64,000 bases of DNA from Thermotoga profunda AZM34c06 (GCF_000828675.1 NZ_AP014510.1:1-64000), one strand, 5' to 3'. Positions 24,652-34,306 are shown, numbered from the stretch's first letter. Numbers and translations are program-made. The notes: generated by a model not told the origin, from the letters alone.

Positions 24652-25419
24652 ATGGATAGACTTGATTTTACTATAAAATTAGCTCGAAAGATAGGATTTT
24701 ATCTAATGCAATATTGGGGTCACGCGTTGAATGTAACTGAGAAAAGTTCATTTCAAGATCTGGTAACTGACTGCGATAAGCAAGCACAACAGATGATAGT
24801 TCGTGAAATCAGAGAGCATTTCCCAGATGAAGCGATTTTGGCAGAGGAGGGACTTTTTGAAAAGGGAGATAAAATTTGGATTATAGATCCAATAGATGGT
24901 ACCATGAATTATGTTCATGGATTGCCATCTTTTGCTGTAGGAATTGCCTATGCCGAAAGAAATGAAGTTATCATTGGTGTCGCACATGATCCACTCATGT
25001 CAGAGACATATTACGCAATTAAAGGACAAGGAGCCTACGTAAATGGTGAGAGAATACATGTCTCAAAAAACTCTTTGCTGAAAGATAGTATAGGAAACGT
25101 TGGATTTTATGTAGGTTTCACAGGACCTTTCATAAATGCCATTGAAAAGAAAGTAAGGCGTATGAGAATGACGGGTAGTGCTATACTGGCTGGAGCATAT
25201 GTAGCGTGTGGAAGGTTTGATTTCTTCGTCGCTAAAAGAGCTAACGCTTGGGATGTAGCTCCACTATTTGTGATCATTCCAGAATCCGGTGGAATGATAA
25301 CAGATCTATCGGGAAAAGAAGCAACTCTTGAAAGTGGGAACTATCTTTTCAGCAACGGCTTGCTTCACAACGAATTGATTGACATTCTCAAAAAAATCAA
25401 GGAAAATCGAGAAGTATGA
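24652..25419 (+). CDS. suhB: inositol-1-monophosphatase family protein
   Basis: This 255-residue Mg-dependent phosphatase of the IMPase superfamily has the three metal-site motifs: EEG near residue 66, DPIDGTMNYVHG near 83 and ANAWDVAP near 201. Thermotoga enzymes of this type hydrolyse inositol monophosphate and sometimes fructose-1,6-bisphosphate; hyperthermophiles use it to make the solute di-myo-inositol phosphate. The ATG is preceded by GGGAGG. Its stop overlaps tsaE by 4 bp, placing it in the suhB-tsaE-lon-engB operon. Confidence 0.92.
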   Translation: MDRLDFTIKLARKIGFYLMQYWGHALNVTEKSSFQDLVTDCDKQAQQMIVREIREHFPDEAILAEEGLFEKGDKIWIIDPIDGTMNYVHGLPSFAVGIAYAERNEVIIGVAHDPLMSETYYAIKGQGAYVNGERIHVSKNSLLKDSIGNVGFYVGFTGPFINAIEKKVRRMRMTGSAILAGAYVACGRFDFFVAKRANAWDVAPLFVIIPESGGMITDLSGKEATLESGNYLFSNGLLHNELIDILKKIKENREV

Positions 25420-25889
25420 GGTATGATTTTGGCTGCCTTGAAAGACTCCAAATGGCTGAATTGGCTTCAATAGTTGCAAAAGAATTAAAACCACCACAGA
25501 TAGTGCTATTCTACGGTAATCTCGGCTCTGGGAAGACTACTTTTGTGAGCGATATGGCGCAAGATTTAGGAATAGAAAAAGGGCAAGTTAGAAGCCCAAC
25601 TTTTTCGTTGATAAATGTTTATAAAGGGCATTCGATGGTGTACCATGTCGATCTTTATCGTTTAGAAGGCTTTGATAAAGAATTTGTAATGGATCTTGAA
25701 GAGATCGCTGAAGATCCCAACGCAATACTGATAGTAGAATGGGCTGACCGACTTGAAAATTTTTGGCCTAAAGATTGTTTGAAGATATTTTTTGATTTCT
25801 GCGAAAATGGTCGAATAATTCAAATAGAATCAGAAAGTGATTTGGTTCAAAAAATTGTTTCGAGGTGGTTGAATGGTAAAAAAATTTGA
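25416..25889 (+). CDS. tsaE: tRNA threonylcarbamoyladenosine biosynthesis ATPase TsaE
   Basis: This 157-residue P-loop ATPase supports TsaB-TsaD in making the t6A37 modification of ANN-decoding tRNAs. The Walker A motif is [10 protein letters not shown] near residue 35, and [12 protein letters not shown] and [10 protein letters not shown] are typical family stretches. The start overlaps the suhB stop (ATGA) and its 3' end overlaps the lon start by 17 bp. TsaB and TsaD are not in this window. Confidence 0.95.
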   Translation: MRYDFGCLERLQMAELASIVAKELKPPQIVLFYGNLGSGKTTFVSDMAQDLGIEKGQVRSPTFSLINVYKGHSMVYHVDLYRLEGFDKEFVMDLEEIAEDPNAILIVEWADRLENFWPKDCLKIFFDFCENGRIIQIESESDLVQKIVSRWLNGKKI

Positions 25890-28218
25890 GAAACTGGAGA
25901 AACTCGCAAAGGAATCTCTTCAAACCCCTGAGCTTCCAAAACTCCTTCCTTTGATTCACCTGAGAAACGGCATGATCATCTTTCCTCAAACAGTTATACC
26001 AATTCACGTAGCCAGAGAAAAAACACTCATGGCTTTGGAACATTCCATAGACTCTTATCAACAATTTGTCTTTGTGACAAGTCAAAAAGATCCATCCGTT
26101 GAAGAACCAACCTTTGAACAATTGTATCAAATTGGGACGATCTCGAAAGTTCTTCAGGTGATCCAGCTCCCAGATGGCACTTTCAGAGTTTTACTTGAAG
26201 GAATTGAAAGGGCAAGAGCTTATGAAATAGTTCAACAAGAACCATTAATAGCAAGACTTGAGATTTTAAAGACTAACTACAAAAAAACCAAGAAAATAGA
26301 AGCACTGATGCGAAGCGTTAGAGAAAGTTTCTCAAAATACGCGCTCTATACCCAAAGATATTCTCAGGAGACATTATCTGCTGTCTCTGAAACAGTTGAA
26401 GCAAACAGATTTGCAGATTATATAGCTTCATTACTACCGATTTCATTGGAACAACGTCAAATGTTACTTGAAGAACTTCATCCTGGTAGGAGGCTTGAAT
26501 TACTCCTACAGATTTTGTTGCACGAAAATGAGATTCTCGAAATAGAAAGACAACTTGATACAAAAGTCAAAAAGAGAATAGAAGAAAGCCAAAAAGAATT
26601 TTTCTTAAGAGAAAAATTAAAGGCCATCACTGAAGAACTTGGAGAAAAAGATTCCGAAGCAGCTCAACTTCGAATAAATCTTGAAAGATCTCAGTTGCCA
26701 GATTTTGTAAGAAAGAAAGCTTTGTCAGAAATAGAGAGATTGGAAAAGATGTCTCCATACTCGGCTGAAGCTACTGTTATAAGGACATACGTCGATTGGT
26801 TGATCAATCTGCCATGGAATAACTCAACACAAGACAGAGAAGACATGAATCAAGCCAAGGAAATCCTTGAGAAGAGTCACTATGGACTTGAAGAAGCAAA
26901 GGAAAGAATCCTTGAATTTCTCGCCGTCAGAAAGAGAAGCAAATCGGTGAGAGCTCCCATATTGTGCTTTGTCGGACCACCTGGTGTCGGAAAGACATCG
27001 CTCGCAAGAGCCGTAGCGCAAGCACTGGATAGAAAATTTGCCCACATGTCCCTTGGCGGGCTCAGAGATGAAGCGGAAATTAAAGGTCACAGAAGAACCT
27101 ATATAGGCGCAATGCCAGGTAGAATCCTTCAGCTCATTAGAAACGTCCAGAGCAAGAACCCTGTGCTTTTACTGGATGAAATTGACAAATTAGCTGTGAG
27201 TTTTCAAGGAGATCCAGCTGCTGCTTTACTTGAAGTTCTTGATCCCGAACAGAATAAAGAATTTGTCGATCATTATCTGGAAGTACCGTTTGATCTATCT
27301 AACGTTTTATTCATAACCACTGCAAATGTTACACACACAATTCCACCGGCTTTACTCGATAGGATGGAAGTCATTTGGTTAGAAGGATACACAGATCACG
27401 AAAAACTCGCAATAGCAAAATCATACATCATACCCAAACTCATGTCGGAATTTGCACTCAACGAACAACTGCTGAAAATTTCCCAGAGTGCTGTGAAGAA
27501 AATCATTCATTCCTATACAAGAGAAGCAGGTGTAAGACAACTCACAAGATCTCTCCAAAGACTCATGAGAAAGGCTGTTCTCAAGATAGAAGAAGGCGAA
27601 AAATCCATATTAATAAATAGTAAAGACATAGAACAATACTTAGGGCAGGAGATCATCCAAAATGATGTAATACTCACAAAACCCGAAATCGGAGCAGTAC
27701 ATGGTCTTGCTTGGACTGAATACGGTGGAACTGTAATGATCGTGGAGACTTTGATAATGCCCGGTAAAGGAGAATTAATTCTCACAGGAAGGCTCGGAGA
27801 GGTTATGAAAGAATCAGCGAGAATTGCATTGAGCGTTGCAAGGTCATTTTGTGGCGAGAAATGTAAGAAACTATTTCAAGAGAGTGATATTCACATAAAT
27901 CTTCCTGAAGGGGCTGTCCCGAAAGATGGACCTTCTGCGGGTGTAACAATGACTGTCGCGATGATATCATCGGCTTTGAAAAAAAAGATCAGAAATGATA
28001 CAGCTATAACAGGAGAAATAACTCTCAGGGGTAAAATACTCGCCGTTGGTGGAATAAAAGAAAAAGTCCTTGCCGCACACAGGTATGGAATAAACAGGAT
28101 CTTATTGCCGAAATCCAACGAGAAAGATCTTTCGAAGATACCGCCTCAGATCAAAAACAAAATGGAGTTTATTCTTATTAATAGTATTGATGAGGTGGTA
28201 GAAAAAATATGTTTGTGA
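25873..28218 (+). CDS. lon: ATP-dependent protease Lon
   Basis: This full-length LonA of 781 residues has an N-terminal substrate domain (starting [19 protein letters not shown]), a coiled helical linker, an AAA+ domain with Walker [10 protein letters not shown] near 368 and Walker [11 protein letters not shown], and the C-terminal protease. The protease dyad fits Ser688 in [10 protein letters not shown] and Lys729 in [12 protein letters not shown]. It degrades damaged and regulatory proteins in the cytoplasm. The ATG follows GAGGTGGTTGA. It overlaps tsaE by 17 bp and engB by 10 bp. Confidence 0.97.
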   Translation: MVKKFEKLEKLAKESLQTPELPKLLPLIHLRNGMIIFPQTVIPIHVAREKTLMALEHSIDSYQQFVFVTSQKDPSVEEPTFEQLYQIGTISKVLQVIQLPDGTFRVLLEGIERARAYEIVQQEPLIARLEILKTNYKKTKKIEALMRSVRESFSKYALYTQRYSQETLSAVSETVEANRFADYIASLLPISLEQRQMLLEELHPGRRLELLLQILLHENEILEIERQLDTKVKKRIEESQKEFFLREKLKAITEELGEKDSEAAQLRINLERSQLPDFVRKKALSEIERLEKMSPYSAEATVIRTYVDWLINLPWNNSTQDREDMNQAKEILEKSHYGLEEAKERILEFLAVRKRSKSVRAPILCFVGPPGVGKTSLARAVAQALDRKFAHMSLGGLRDEAEIKGHRRTYIGAMPGRILQLIRNVQSKNPVLLLDEIDKLAVSFQGDPAAALLEVLDPEQNKEFVDHYLEVPFDLSNVLFITTANVTHTIPPALLDRMEVIWLEGYTDHEKLAIAKSYIIPKLMSEFALNEQLLKISQSAVKKIIHSYTREAGVRQLTRSLQRLMRKAVLKIEEGEKSILINSKDIEQYLGQEIIQNDVILTKPEIGAVHGLAWTEYGGTVMIVETLIMPGKGELILTGRLGEVMKESARIALSVARSFCGEKCKKLFQESDIHINLPEGAVPKDGPSAGVTMTVAMISSALKKKIRNDTAITGEITLRGKILAVGGIKEKVLAAHRYGINRILLPKSNEKDLSKIPPQIKNKMEFILINSIDEVVEKICL

Positions 28219-28781
28219 AAACAGTTGAGTTTGTCATCAGTGCTTATCATGAAAAAGACTTTCCAAGACCCTTATATGGCGAAGTGTGTTTCGTGGGTCG
28301 ATCAAATGTAGGAAAATCAAGTTTGCTTAACGTATTATTTAATAAGAAACTGGCAAAGGTCAGTAAGAGACCTGGCAAGACCCGATCGATCAATTTTTAT
28401 GAAGTTAATAGAAAGCACTATTTTGTGGATTTGCCTGGTTATGGATACGCTAAAACATCGAAATCTGAAAGAATATATTGGAAACATTTAATTGAAACAT
28501 ATTTTGAAAAAAGAAAAAATCAAATTAGGTTAAGTGTGCTTTTGCTTGATAGTAGACTTTTTCCACAAGAAAATGATAAAATGTTCATTGAGTGGAGCCA
28601 GTATTTTGGAATACCTGTTCTTGTTGTTTTAAGCAAAGTAGATAAACTGAGTAAAGCAGATATCTTAAAAAAAGTAGAGGTGATCAAACAGCAGTTCAAT
28701 ACAGATGTAATTGCTTATTCTGCGATAACAAAGCAAGGTGTGGATGATATAATAGAGAAGATTAACAAGTGTTTAGCATAA
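28209..28781 (+). CDS. engB: ribosome biogenesis GTPase EngB (YsxC/YihA)
   Basis: This 190-residue GTPase acts in late assembly of the large ribosomal subunit. G1 is [12 protein letters not shown] near residue 30, G3 DLPGYGYAK near 75 and G4 LSKVDK near 141. The ATG overlaps the end of lon by 10 bp. A lon-engB pairing is common in bacteria. A structured spacer begins directly at its stop codon (28782). Confidence 0.96.
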   Translation: MFVKTVEFVISAYHEKDFPRPLYGEVCFVGRSNVGKSSLLNVLFNKKLAKVSKRPGKTRSINFYEVNRKHYFVDLPGYGYAKTSKSERIYWKHLIETYFEKRKNQIRLSVLLLDSRLFPQENDKMFIEWSQYFGIPVLVVLSKVDKLSKADILKKVEVIKQQFNTDVIAYSAITKQGVDDIIEKINKCLA

Positions 28782-28785
28782 CTCT

Positions 28786-28970
28786 GCCGGGGTGCAATCT
28801 CAATAGAGCGAAGCGGGGGAGCGAAGATTAAAAGCGGAGTCTCAATCTGAGACATAGGGGGGATTGTTGTGAAAAAACTGTGGAAAATATTGATTCTCAC
28901 TGGAAGCTTCCTCGCACTTTTGATTTCTGCAGTTGGAAATATCGAACTTTGGTAAACTCTGCACCCCGGC
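28786..28970 (+). repeat. 11-bp perfect inverted repeat enclosing a structured spacer and mini-ORF
   Basis: GCCGGGGTGCA (28786-28796) and TGCACCCCGGC (28960-28970) could close a 185-nt RNA domain. Inside are a hairpin GTCTCA-ATC-TGAGAC (28839-28853), the direct repeat GAGCGAAG near 28806-28826 and a 28-codon ORF. Both arms are preceded by AACTCTGC. The 3' arm stands about 9 bases before the ribosome site of the following HD-GYP gene, so folding could affect its translation. The G- and C-rich 5' part stands out against its AT-rich surroundings. No known RNA family was recognised. Confidence 0.7.
28869..28955 (+). CDS. 28-residue hydrophobic mini-ORF between engB and the HD-GYP gene
   Basis: GTG at 28869, preceded by AGGGGGG 6 to 7 bases upstream, opens 28 codons ending in TAA. 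The peptide starts KKLWK and continues with a hydrophobic helix to AVGNIELW, resembling a signal peptide or a single membrane segment. It is enclosed by the 11-bp inverted repeat at 28786-28970 and ends 36 bp before the HD-GYP start. It could be a small membrane protein or a leader whose translation opens the RNA structure. No homologue was recognised. Confidence 0.5.
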   Translation: MKKLWKILILTGSFLALLISAVGNIELW

Positions 28971-28991
28971 GTAAGAGCGGAGTGATATAGA

Positions 28992-30245
28992 TTGACAAGA
29001 GCATTCAGAATCTTTGCTATTTTTCTCTTTGTCATATTCATTCTGGCGATAATTGCAATCAGTATATCTTTATCTAATACCAATCCTCTGCTACTAAATC
29101 GTGAGTGTTTAATTTTCCTTGCTCTTGGGATTATTTTTGAGATGATAGGCTTTTCTGTCTCAAAGTTCTCCGGTCACAATATCAGAGTAACAAGTGGGTT
29201 AGTAATCAATATTCTTGCTGCCAGTATATTTTCAACCCTTGAAGCTGCTATAATTGCCTCCGCATCAGTTCTAATAGTAGGTTTATTTATAGTAAAAGGT
29301 AAGGATGTATTCAAATATATTTTCAACGTATCTCAAGTTGGTTTGAACACAATTTTCATATCATTTGTGTTTTCACTCCTAAAATCTTCTCAGATATCAA
29401 GAAACGTCTGGGTGGTTCTGGTTATATCCTTCACGTACATGATAATCAACGCCTTTTTCTTTTCGATTGGATTCAGCTTGGTTGTAAAGGCAACATTTAT
29501 AAACAGTTTCGCCCAAACCATGAAAACTCCTTTGTTGAATTCAATAACTGTTCTCCCTTTGGCTTCGGTTGCTTACGTACTTTATCACTTAATGGGCTTA
29601 ACAGCTGTTCCTTTAGTTTTAGTAATTCTACTTGCGCTCCAATTAGGCAATCTATTTCGTGGTGAATATCAACAATCTAAATTCGAAAACTTAAAACTTT
29701 TGGTGAAAAGCTTAGAACTAAAAGACTCGTACACGAGTGGTCATAGTGAAAGGGCAGCTCAGTTGTCTTACATGATAGCAAAGAGGTTAGGGCTTTCGGA
29801 AAAGCTTTGCAACAGAATCAAAACAGCGTGTTTGCTGCATGACGTCGGCAAGATAGGTGTGCCAGACTACATTCTGAACAAACCAGAAAAATTATCGGAA
29901 GAAGAGTTCAAAACGATAAAAAGCCACTCTGTCAAATCAGAAGAATTATTGAGGACCGTCAGCAGTTTCAAAAACAAAGAAGCCAAATGGGTCAGGCACC
30001 ATCACGAAAGATGGGATGGCTTTGGATACCCAGATGGACTAAAAGGTGAAGAGATTCCATTACCATCAAGAATAATAGCCGCAGCCGATATATATGAAGC
30101 ACTCACAAGCGCAAGACCATACCGTAAAGCATATGACAAACAGGAAGCAATAAATATGATAAAAGAAATGTCTGGTAGTGTTTTAGACCCCAAGATCGTC
30201 CAAATACTCGTCGAAATAGTTGTCAATGGTCATTTCGATGCCTGA
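28992..30245 (+). CDS. membrane-anchored HD-GYP domain protein, probable c-di-GMP phosphodiesterase
   Basis: Residues 1-220 hold about seven transmembrane helices of an unrecognised sensor type. Residues 230-400 are an HD-GYP domain with SYTSGHSERAA, LLHDVGKIGVP near 290 and HHERWDGFGYP near 335, all metal-site residues present. It should hydrolyse c-di-GMP in answer to a membrane or small-molecule signal. TTG at 28992 is taken as start, with GGAGTGA 7 bases upstream. The 3' end overlaps the convergent neighbour by 23 bp. Confidence 0.9.
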   Translation: MTRAFRIFAIFLFVIFILAIIAISISLSNTNPLLLNRECLIFLALGIIFEMIGFSVSKFSGHNIRVTSGLVINILAASIFSTLEAAIIASASVLIVGLFIVKGKDVFKYIFNVSQVGLNTIFISFVFSLLKSSQISRNVWVVLVISFTYMIINAFFFSIGFSLVVKATFINSFAQTMKTPLLNSITVLPLASVAYVLYHLMGLTAVPLVLVILLALQLGNLFRGEYQQSKFENLKLLVKSLELKDSYTSGHSERAAQLSYMIAKRLGLSEKLCNRIKTACLLHDVGKIGVPDYILNKPEKLSEEEFKTIKSHSVKSEELLRTVSSFKNKEAKWVRHHHERWDGFGYPDGLKGEEIPLPSRIIAAADIYEALTSARPYRKAYDKQEAINMIKEMSGSVLDPKIVQILVEIVVNGHFDA

Positions 30246-30756
30246 AAAGTGACAATATCAGCATAACTTCACCAACACCGATGCTCAATTCTCTTGCGAT
30301 GTCTTGTTCACTCTTTCCTTCTTGATACAATAATAGAATCTTTCTTTCAATGGAAGTACCATTTGTATCCGTTTTCACTTCTTCAATTTGCTTTTCTTTG
30401 TCATTATTTATCTGAATTTGTGTGGTTTCTGATTCTTCCACAGATATTGGCTCGGTTTTCGCAGGATAAGAAAATCTCTCTGCGACTTTTGTCTCTTGAC
30501 TACACAAAGAGGCATACAATGTGTTGGCTTCTTTGATCAACTTTTTGAGCTCTTCTATTTTTCTATCAAGCATTTGTAATCTAACAGATGAGATATGCCT
30601 GAACTGCCCCATGAGTTCAAGGATTCTTTCTTCGAATTTTTCATATTCTTCTTGCTTGGGAGCTCTTTGATTTGTATTAGAAAGAAAAAGCCCCCATGCA
30701 AAAGCTACTGTACCAAGAGTACTCAAAAAAACAACCCAGGAAAAAAAGTCAGTCAG
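30223..30756 (-). CDS. membrane-anchored coiled-coil protein with C-terminal helix-turn-helix
   Basis: This protein of about 177 residues has one N-terminal transmembrane helix (SWVVFLSTLGTVAFAWGLFL), a charged coiled-coil from about residue 35 to 85, a linker, and a C-terminal helix-turn-helix-like segment (LYQEGKSEQDIARELSIGVG). It resembles DUF6115-type proteins. The best ribosome site, GGAGGTG, is followed 6 bases later by CTG (30756). No ATG, GTG or TTG in frame is correctly spaced: a GTG lies inside the site and a TTG at 30798 has no site. A CTG start is therefore likely but unproven. Confidence 0.6.
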   Translation of the reverse strand: MTDFFSWVVFLSTLGTVAFAWGLFLSNTNQRAPKQEEYEKFEERILELMGQFRHISSVRLQMLDRKIEELKKLIKEANTLYASLCSQETKVAERFSYPAKTEPISVEESETTQIQINNDKEKQIEEVKTDTNGTSIERKILLLYQEGKSEQDIARELSIGVGEVMLILSLFRHRNDH

Positions 30757-30838
30757 TTCAAACACCTCCGATCTGTTGTTATTGTATATCACAATCAACT
30801 TTTATGCAAAGAAATCCCACTCAAAATTCGGATAAATT

Positions 30839-30847
30839 TGGTATAAT
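30839..30847 (+). promoter_or_regulatory. extended -10 promoter of the aldo/keto reductase gene
   Basis: TGGTATAAT matches TGN-TATAAT; no good -35 was found. The start would be near 30854, 22 bases before the ATG. Confidence 0.65.
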
Positions 30848-30875
30848 TAGCAAAACAAACAAAGGAGGTATGAAG

Positions 30876-31835
30876 ATGGAATACAGAAAGGTTGGAAAAT
30901 GGGGTTTGAGGATCAGTGAATTGTCTCTGGGGTCGTGGATTACCTTTGGCAATCAACTCGATTTTGACGCTGCGAAGGAATTAATCAAAAGAGCCGTACA
31001 AAATGGAATCAATTTCATTGATACGGCAGAGGCTTATGCAAATGGAATGGCTGAATCTATGCTTGGAGAGATCATAAAATCCTACAGAAGATCTGATTTA
31101 GTCATCTCAACCAAGATATTCTGGGGAGGAAATGGTCCTAACGAAAAAGGCCTTTCAAGAAAGCATTTACTCGAAGGCACATGGGCATCTTTGAAAAGAC
31201 TGCAACTCAATTACGTAGATCTTCTGTATTGTCACAGACCTGATCCAGAAGTACCAATGGAAGAAGTCGTCTGGACCATGGATCAGATCGTTCGAAATGG
31301 GTTAGCACTTTACTGGGGGACATCCGAATGGAGTGCGAAAGAATTAGAAAAAGCCCACCAGACGGCAAAGCAACTCAATTGCATACCTCCAGTGGTTGAG
31401 CAACCTCAATACAACATGTTGGTAAGAGAAAGAGTAGAGAAAGAATATGAACCGATATATGAAAAATACGGCATGGGTCTGACAACCTTCAGTCCACTCG
31501 CATCTGGATTGCTCAGTGGAAAATACTTGCAAGGAATACCACAAGACTCAAGACTTGCAAAATACGAATTCATCAGAAAGAGATTTGAAGAGACAGGATT
31601 AATGAGTGAAAAGACGTTTTCCAAAATCCTGAAATTGAAAAAGATCTCCGAGGAACTGAATTGCACTTTGTCCCAACTTGCAATAGCATGGATATTGAAA
31701 AATCCACGCGTATCGAGCGTCATCCTGGGTGTGTCGAAGATAGAACAGTTTGACGAAAACATAAAAGCCATCGAGGTCAAACAAAAACTTTCTGACGACG
31801 TTATGAATGAAATTCAGAAAATTCTAAACGATTGA
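30876..31835 (+). CDS. aldo/keto reductase (voltage-gated K+ channel beta-subunit type)
   Basis: This 319-residue NADPH-dependent oxidoreductase has the AKR catalytic tetrad: Asp in FIDTAEAYANG with Tyr, Lys in VISTKIFWGG and His in LLYCHRPD. NADP-binding residues are in SSVILGVSKIEQFDEN near the C terminus. The sequence is closest in style to AKR6 (KvBeta-like) enzymes. ATG at 30876 is chosen because AAAGGAGG ends 7 bases upstream; another ATG at 30870 abuts the site. The gene has its own promoter and terminator, so it stands alone. The physiological carbonyl substrate is unknown. Confidence 0.93.
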   Translation: MEYRKVGKWGLRISELSLGSWITFGNQLDFDAAKELIKRAVQNGINFIDTAEAYANGMAESMLGEIIKSYRRSDLVISTKIFWGGNGPNEKGLSRKHLLEGTWASLKRLQLNYVDLLYCHRPDPEVPMEEVVWTMDQIVRNGLALYWGTSEWSAKELEKAHQTAKQLNCIPPVVEQPQYNMLVRERVEKEYEPIYEKYGMGLTTFSPLASGLLSGKYLQGIPQDSRLAKYEFIRKRFEETGLMSEKTFSKILKLKKISEELNCTLSQLAIAWILKNPRVSSVILGVSKIEQFDENIKAIEVKQKLSDDVMNEIQKILND

Positions 31836-31837
31836 AC

Positions 31838-31859
31838 AAGGCAGGCTTTTGCCTGCCTT
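31838..31859. terminator. bidirectional terminator between aldo/keto reductase and hydF
   Basis: AAGGCAGGC pairs with GCCTGCCTT around TTTT, with A and T runs outside both arms. Confidence 0.9.
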
Positions 31860-33050
31860 TTACTGAATAAGAGGCTTGAGTACTCGATCCAAAACACCAT
31901 GCAGGTGTGATATCAACATTCCATAGTTTACAACTGGAATCTTCAACCTTTTTGCCAAGGTCATGCGACGCATAAATGCACTCCTGGTTAACACGCACCC
32001 ACCACAATGTATTATCAACTGACATTCTTGTAACTCTTCAAGATCTGGAAATTCCTTACCGGCAAAGAATTTATAGTTTAATCTCAACTTCATTTTCTGT
32101 TCTATCCATCTTGGTATTTTTACCCTTCCAATATCATCGCAAGTTGGTACATGAGAACAAGCTTCAACAACTGCAACTTGGTCGTTGTCTCTTAATAACT
32201 TGAGTTTTTCAATACCTTCCATAAAAAATTTTAGATCGCCTTTATTCGCCGCCTCGAGTATCGAAAAAGTCGTCAGGGGTATCTTCTCTGGTACGATCTT
32301 TTCTATTTTCATCACAACTTGTGAATCTGTGACAACTAAATCCACATTATTTGAAAGCTTTGTGAGAGTATCAGCAAGTTCAACATCTCTTGTCACAACA
32401 GCCGTTCCGCCAAAATCTATAATCTCTCTTATCGCTTCTACTTGTGGCATGATCAATCTACCTTTTGGTGCTGCTTTATCTATTGGAACAACAAGAATTG
32501 CCGTTTTTGTCCTTTTGAGTAGATGACCTACCAATGGCTTTTCTTCTTTTTCAGGAATTATCTGCGAGAGTTTTTCGAGTAATATGTGAATGTTTTTTCC
32601 TTCTTTTGCTGAAATCTCCACAATTGGAACGCCAAATGGCTCGTATAAATTCACAAGACCATCCAGATGAAGATCGGATTTATTTACAGCTATCACAAAG
32701 GGTATTTCAAGCTCTCTAAGGATATCCACTAACATCTGTTCATAATAAGACGGTCGGTCATCAGTAACAAGAATAGCGGCATCTGCTCTGTAGAGTGATC
32801 TTTTTGCCCTTTCAACACGTTTTTGACCGACGATTCCTTGATCATCTATACCGGGTGTGTCGATCAAAGTAACAGGACCTATAGGTTGTATTTCAAGGGT
32901 TTTGTAAACAGGGTCTGTTGTTGTACCGGGTATTTCACTTACAATCGCTATGTCCTGGCGGGCAATCGCATTTATCAAAGAAGATTTACCAACATTCCTA
33001 CGACCGGCTATTGCCACATATTTTCTAAACCCTGCATGTGATATATTCAT
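31860..33050 (-). CDS. hydF: [FeFe]-hydrogenase maturation GTPase HydF
   Basis: HydF is the scaffold on which the 2Fe subcluster of [FeFe]-hydrogenase is assembled before transfer to HydA. The 396-residue protein has an N-terminal GTPase domain with GRRNVGKSS near residue 20 and DTPGIDD, and a C-terminal [4Fe-4S] site with the motif CSH (near 300) and HCGGC (near 350). ATG at 33050 follows AGGAGGAGG. It overlaps hydE by 26 bp and is the last gene of the operon. Confidence 0.96.
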   Translation of the reverse strand: MNISHAGFRKYVAIAGRRNVGKSSLINAIARQDIAIVSEIPGTTTDPVYKTLEIQPIGPVTLIDTPGIDDQGIVGQKRVERAKRSLYRADAAILVTDDRPSYYEQMLVDILRELEIPFVIAVNKSDLHLDGLVNLYEPFGVPIVEISAKEGKNIHILLEKLSQIIPEKEEKPLVGHLLKRTKTAILVVPIDKAAPKGRLIMPQVEAIREIIDFGGTAVVTRDVELADTLTKLSNNVDLVVTDSQVVMKIEKIVPEKIPLTTFSILEAANKGDLKFFMEGIEKLKLLRDNDQVAVVEACSHVPTCDDIGRVKIPRWIEQKMKLRLNYKFFAGKEFPDLEELQECQLIIHCGGCVLTRSAFMRRMTLAKRLKIPVVNYGMLISHLHGVLDRVLKPLIQ

Positions 33051-34077
33051 TGAACCTCCTCCTATATCCAAAATCGTTGCTGACCGAGTAACCAGCAGAT
33101 ATCACAAGATTCTTTGTACATTCTGCACAGGCAATGTCATTTTCAAAGATACAAATCTTATTTGGATACAAAGTGTAAAGTGAACGATAAGGTAAAGGAG
33201 TGAAATTTGGCATGATGACATTGGCTCCACATTTGAGTGCCAATTGTCTTCCCAGAGGATGAATCGTACCAAGAGCCGTTGTCGCTGGTATATTCGTATC
33301 TGGTAAAAACAATCTCGTAAGGGCTATCATTTTCAATGTTTTATTCAAAGTTCCAGATTTTGCATTTTTCAATGGTGTCGAAGGATGCGGTATGAAAGGA
33401 CCTATTCCTACCATATCGGCATCGAGATCTCGTACAAATAGAATATCCTTTGCTAAAGAAAGATCATCTTGATCTGGAAGTCCAACCATCGATCCTGCAC
33501 CAACTTCGTAACCCAACTCCTTGAGCTTCTTTAAATGTTCTACTCTTGTTTTGAACGAATCATTTGGATGTAATTTCTCATACAATTTTTCATCTGCAGT
33601 TTCATGGCGCATGAGATATCTATCTGCTCCCATATCTTTCCAGAGTTTGTATTCATCAAAGTTCCTTTCACCAATGCTCAGAGTAATTGCAACATTGAAT
33701 TCTTTTATCTTTTTTACGAGTTGGGCTATCATGTCACTGTTGTAATATGTATCTTCACCAGATTGCAAAACGATTGTTTTTATTCCCATCTGTGATATCA
33801 ACCTTGCACGTTGAATGATCTGCTCTATTGACATCCTGTACCTTGTAATATCTTTGTTTTGCGCCCTGATACCACAATACAAACAGTTATTTTTGCAATA
33901 ATTCGAAAATTCAATGATTCCACGAATGTACACAGCCTTTCCAAGGTATTTTTGCCTGATCTCATCTGCTAAAGCAAAGAGTTTTTCATCAATCTCTTCT
34001 TTTGAAAGAATGAATGCAATTTCATCGATTTCAACCTTCTGTGGATGTTTCATTATTTTTTGCAGAATTTCGTACAC
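33025..34077 (-). CDS. hydE: [FeFe]-hydrogenase H-cluster radical SAM maturase HydE
   Basis: This 350-residue radical SAM enzyme helps build the dithiomethylamine-bridged diiron unit. The [4Fe-4S]/SAM motif is CKNNCLYCGI with Cys61, Cys65 and Cys68; the SAM-binding GGE-like stretch is VLQSGEDTYY. GTG at 34077 follows GAGGAGTGA by 6 bases. It overlaps the small upstream gene by 47 bp and hydF by 26 bp, implying tight coupling. Confidence 0.95.
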   Translation of the reverse strand: MYEILQKIMKHPQKVEIDEIAFILSKEEIDEKLFALADEIRQKYLGKAVYIRGIIEFSNYCKNNCLYCGIRAQNKDITRYRMSIEQIIQRARLISQMGIKTIVLQSGEDTYYNSDMIAQLVKKIKEFNVAITLSIGERNFDEYKLWKDMGADRYLMRHETADEKLYEKLHPNDSFKTRVEHLKKLKELGYEVGAGSMVGLPDQDDLSLAKDILFVRDLDADMVGIGPFIPHPSTPLKNAKSGTLNKTLKMIALTRLFLPDTNIPATTALGTIHPLGRQLALKCGANVIMPNFTPLPYRSLYTLYPNKICIFENDIACAECTKNLVISAGYSVSNDFGYRRRFNEYITCRV

Positions 34078-34306
34078 AATCTATCACTCCTCGAGCGATT
34101 TCAATCAATTCTGGGCAGACATTTTCAACCTGTGCAAAGATCACAAAATCTTCGTCTTCGAAAATTATCTTTGGCGATTCAAACCTTTCCACTCCAGCTT
34201 TCAATCCTTGGATGAATGAAACCCTTTTTCCAATCTTTTTACATACCCACACTTTACATTTGAAATCATCTGCCATCTTTTGAATCATTCTCTTACATTC
34301 TGACAT
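34031..34306 (-). CDS. small conserved-type protein between hydG and hydE
   Basis: This 91-residue protein overlaps hydG by 14 bp and hydE by 47 bp, so it is an integral part of the maturation operon. It is alpha/beta, with cysteines in the N-terminal part (CKRMI, FKCKVWVCKK) and one near the C terminus. Thermotoga maritima has a hypothetical gene (TM1268) at the same place, as I recall. No function is known. The start is uncertain; ATG at 34306 has only a weak GGAT site. Confidence 0.75.
   Translation of the reverse strand: MSECKRMIQKMADDFKCKVWVCKKIGKRVSFIQGLKAGVERFESPKIIFEDEDFVIFAQVENVCPELIEIARGVIDCVRNSAKNNETSTEG

Noticed and set aside
28782-28991. c-di-GMP riboswitch before the HD-GYP gene
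   Set aside because: The position invites it, but none of the conserved GEMM-I or GEMM-II core bases are present; only a long-range stem and local hairpins are seen.
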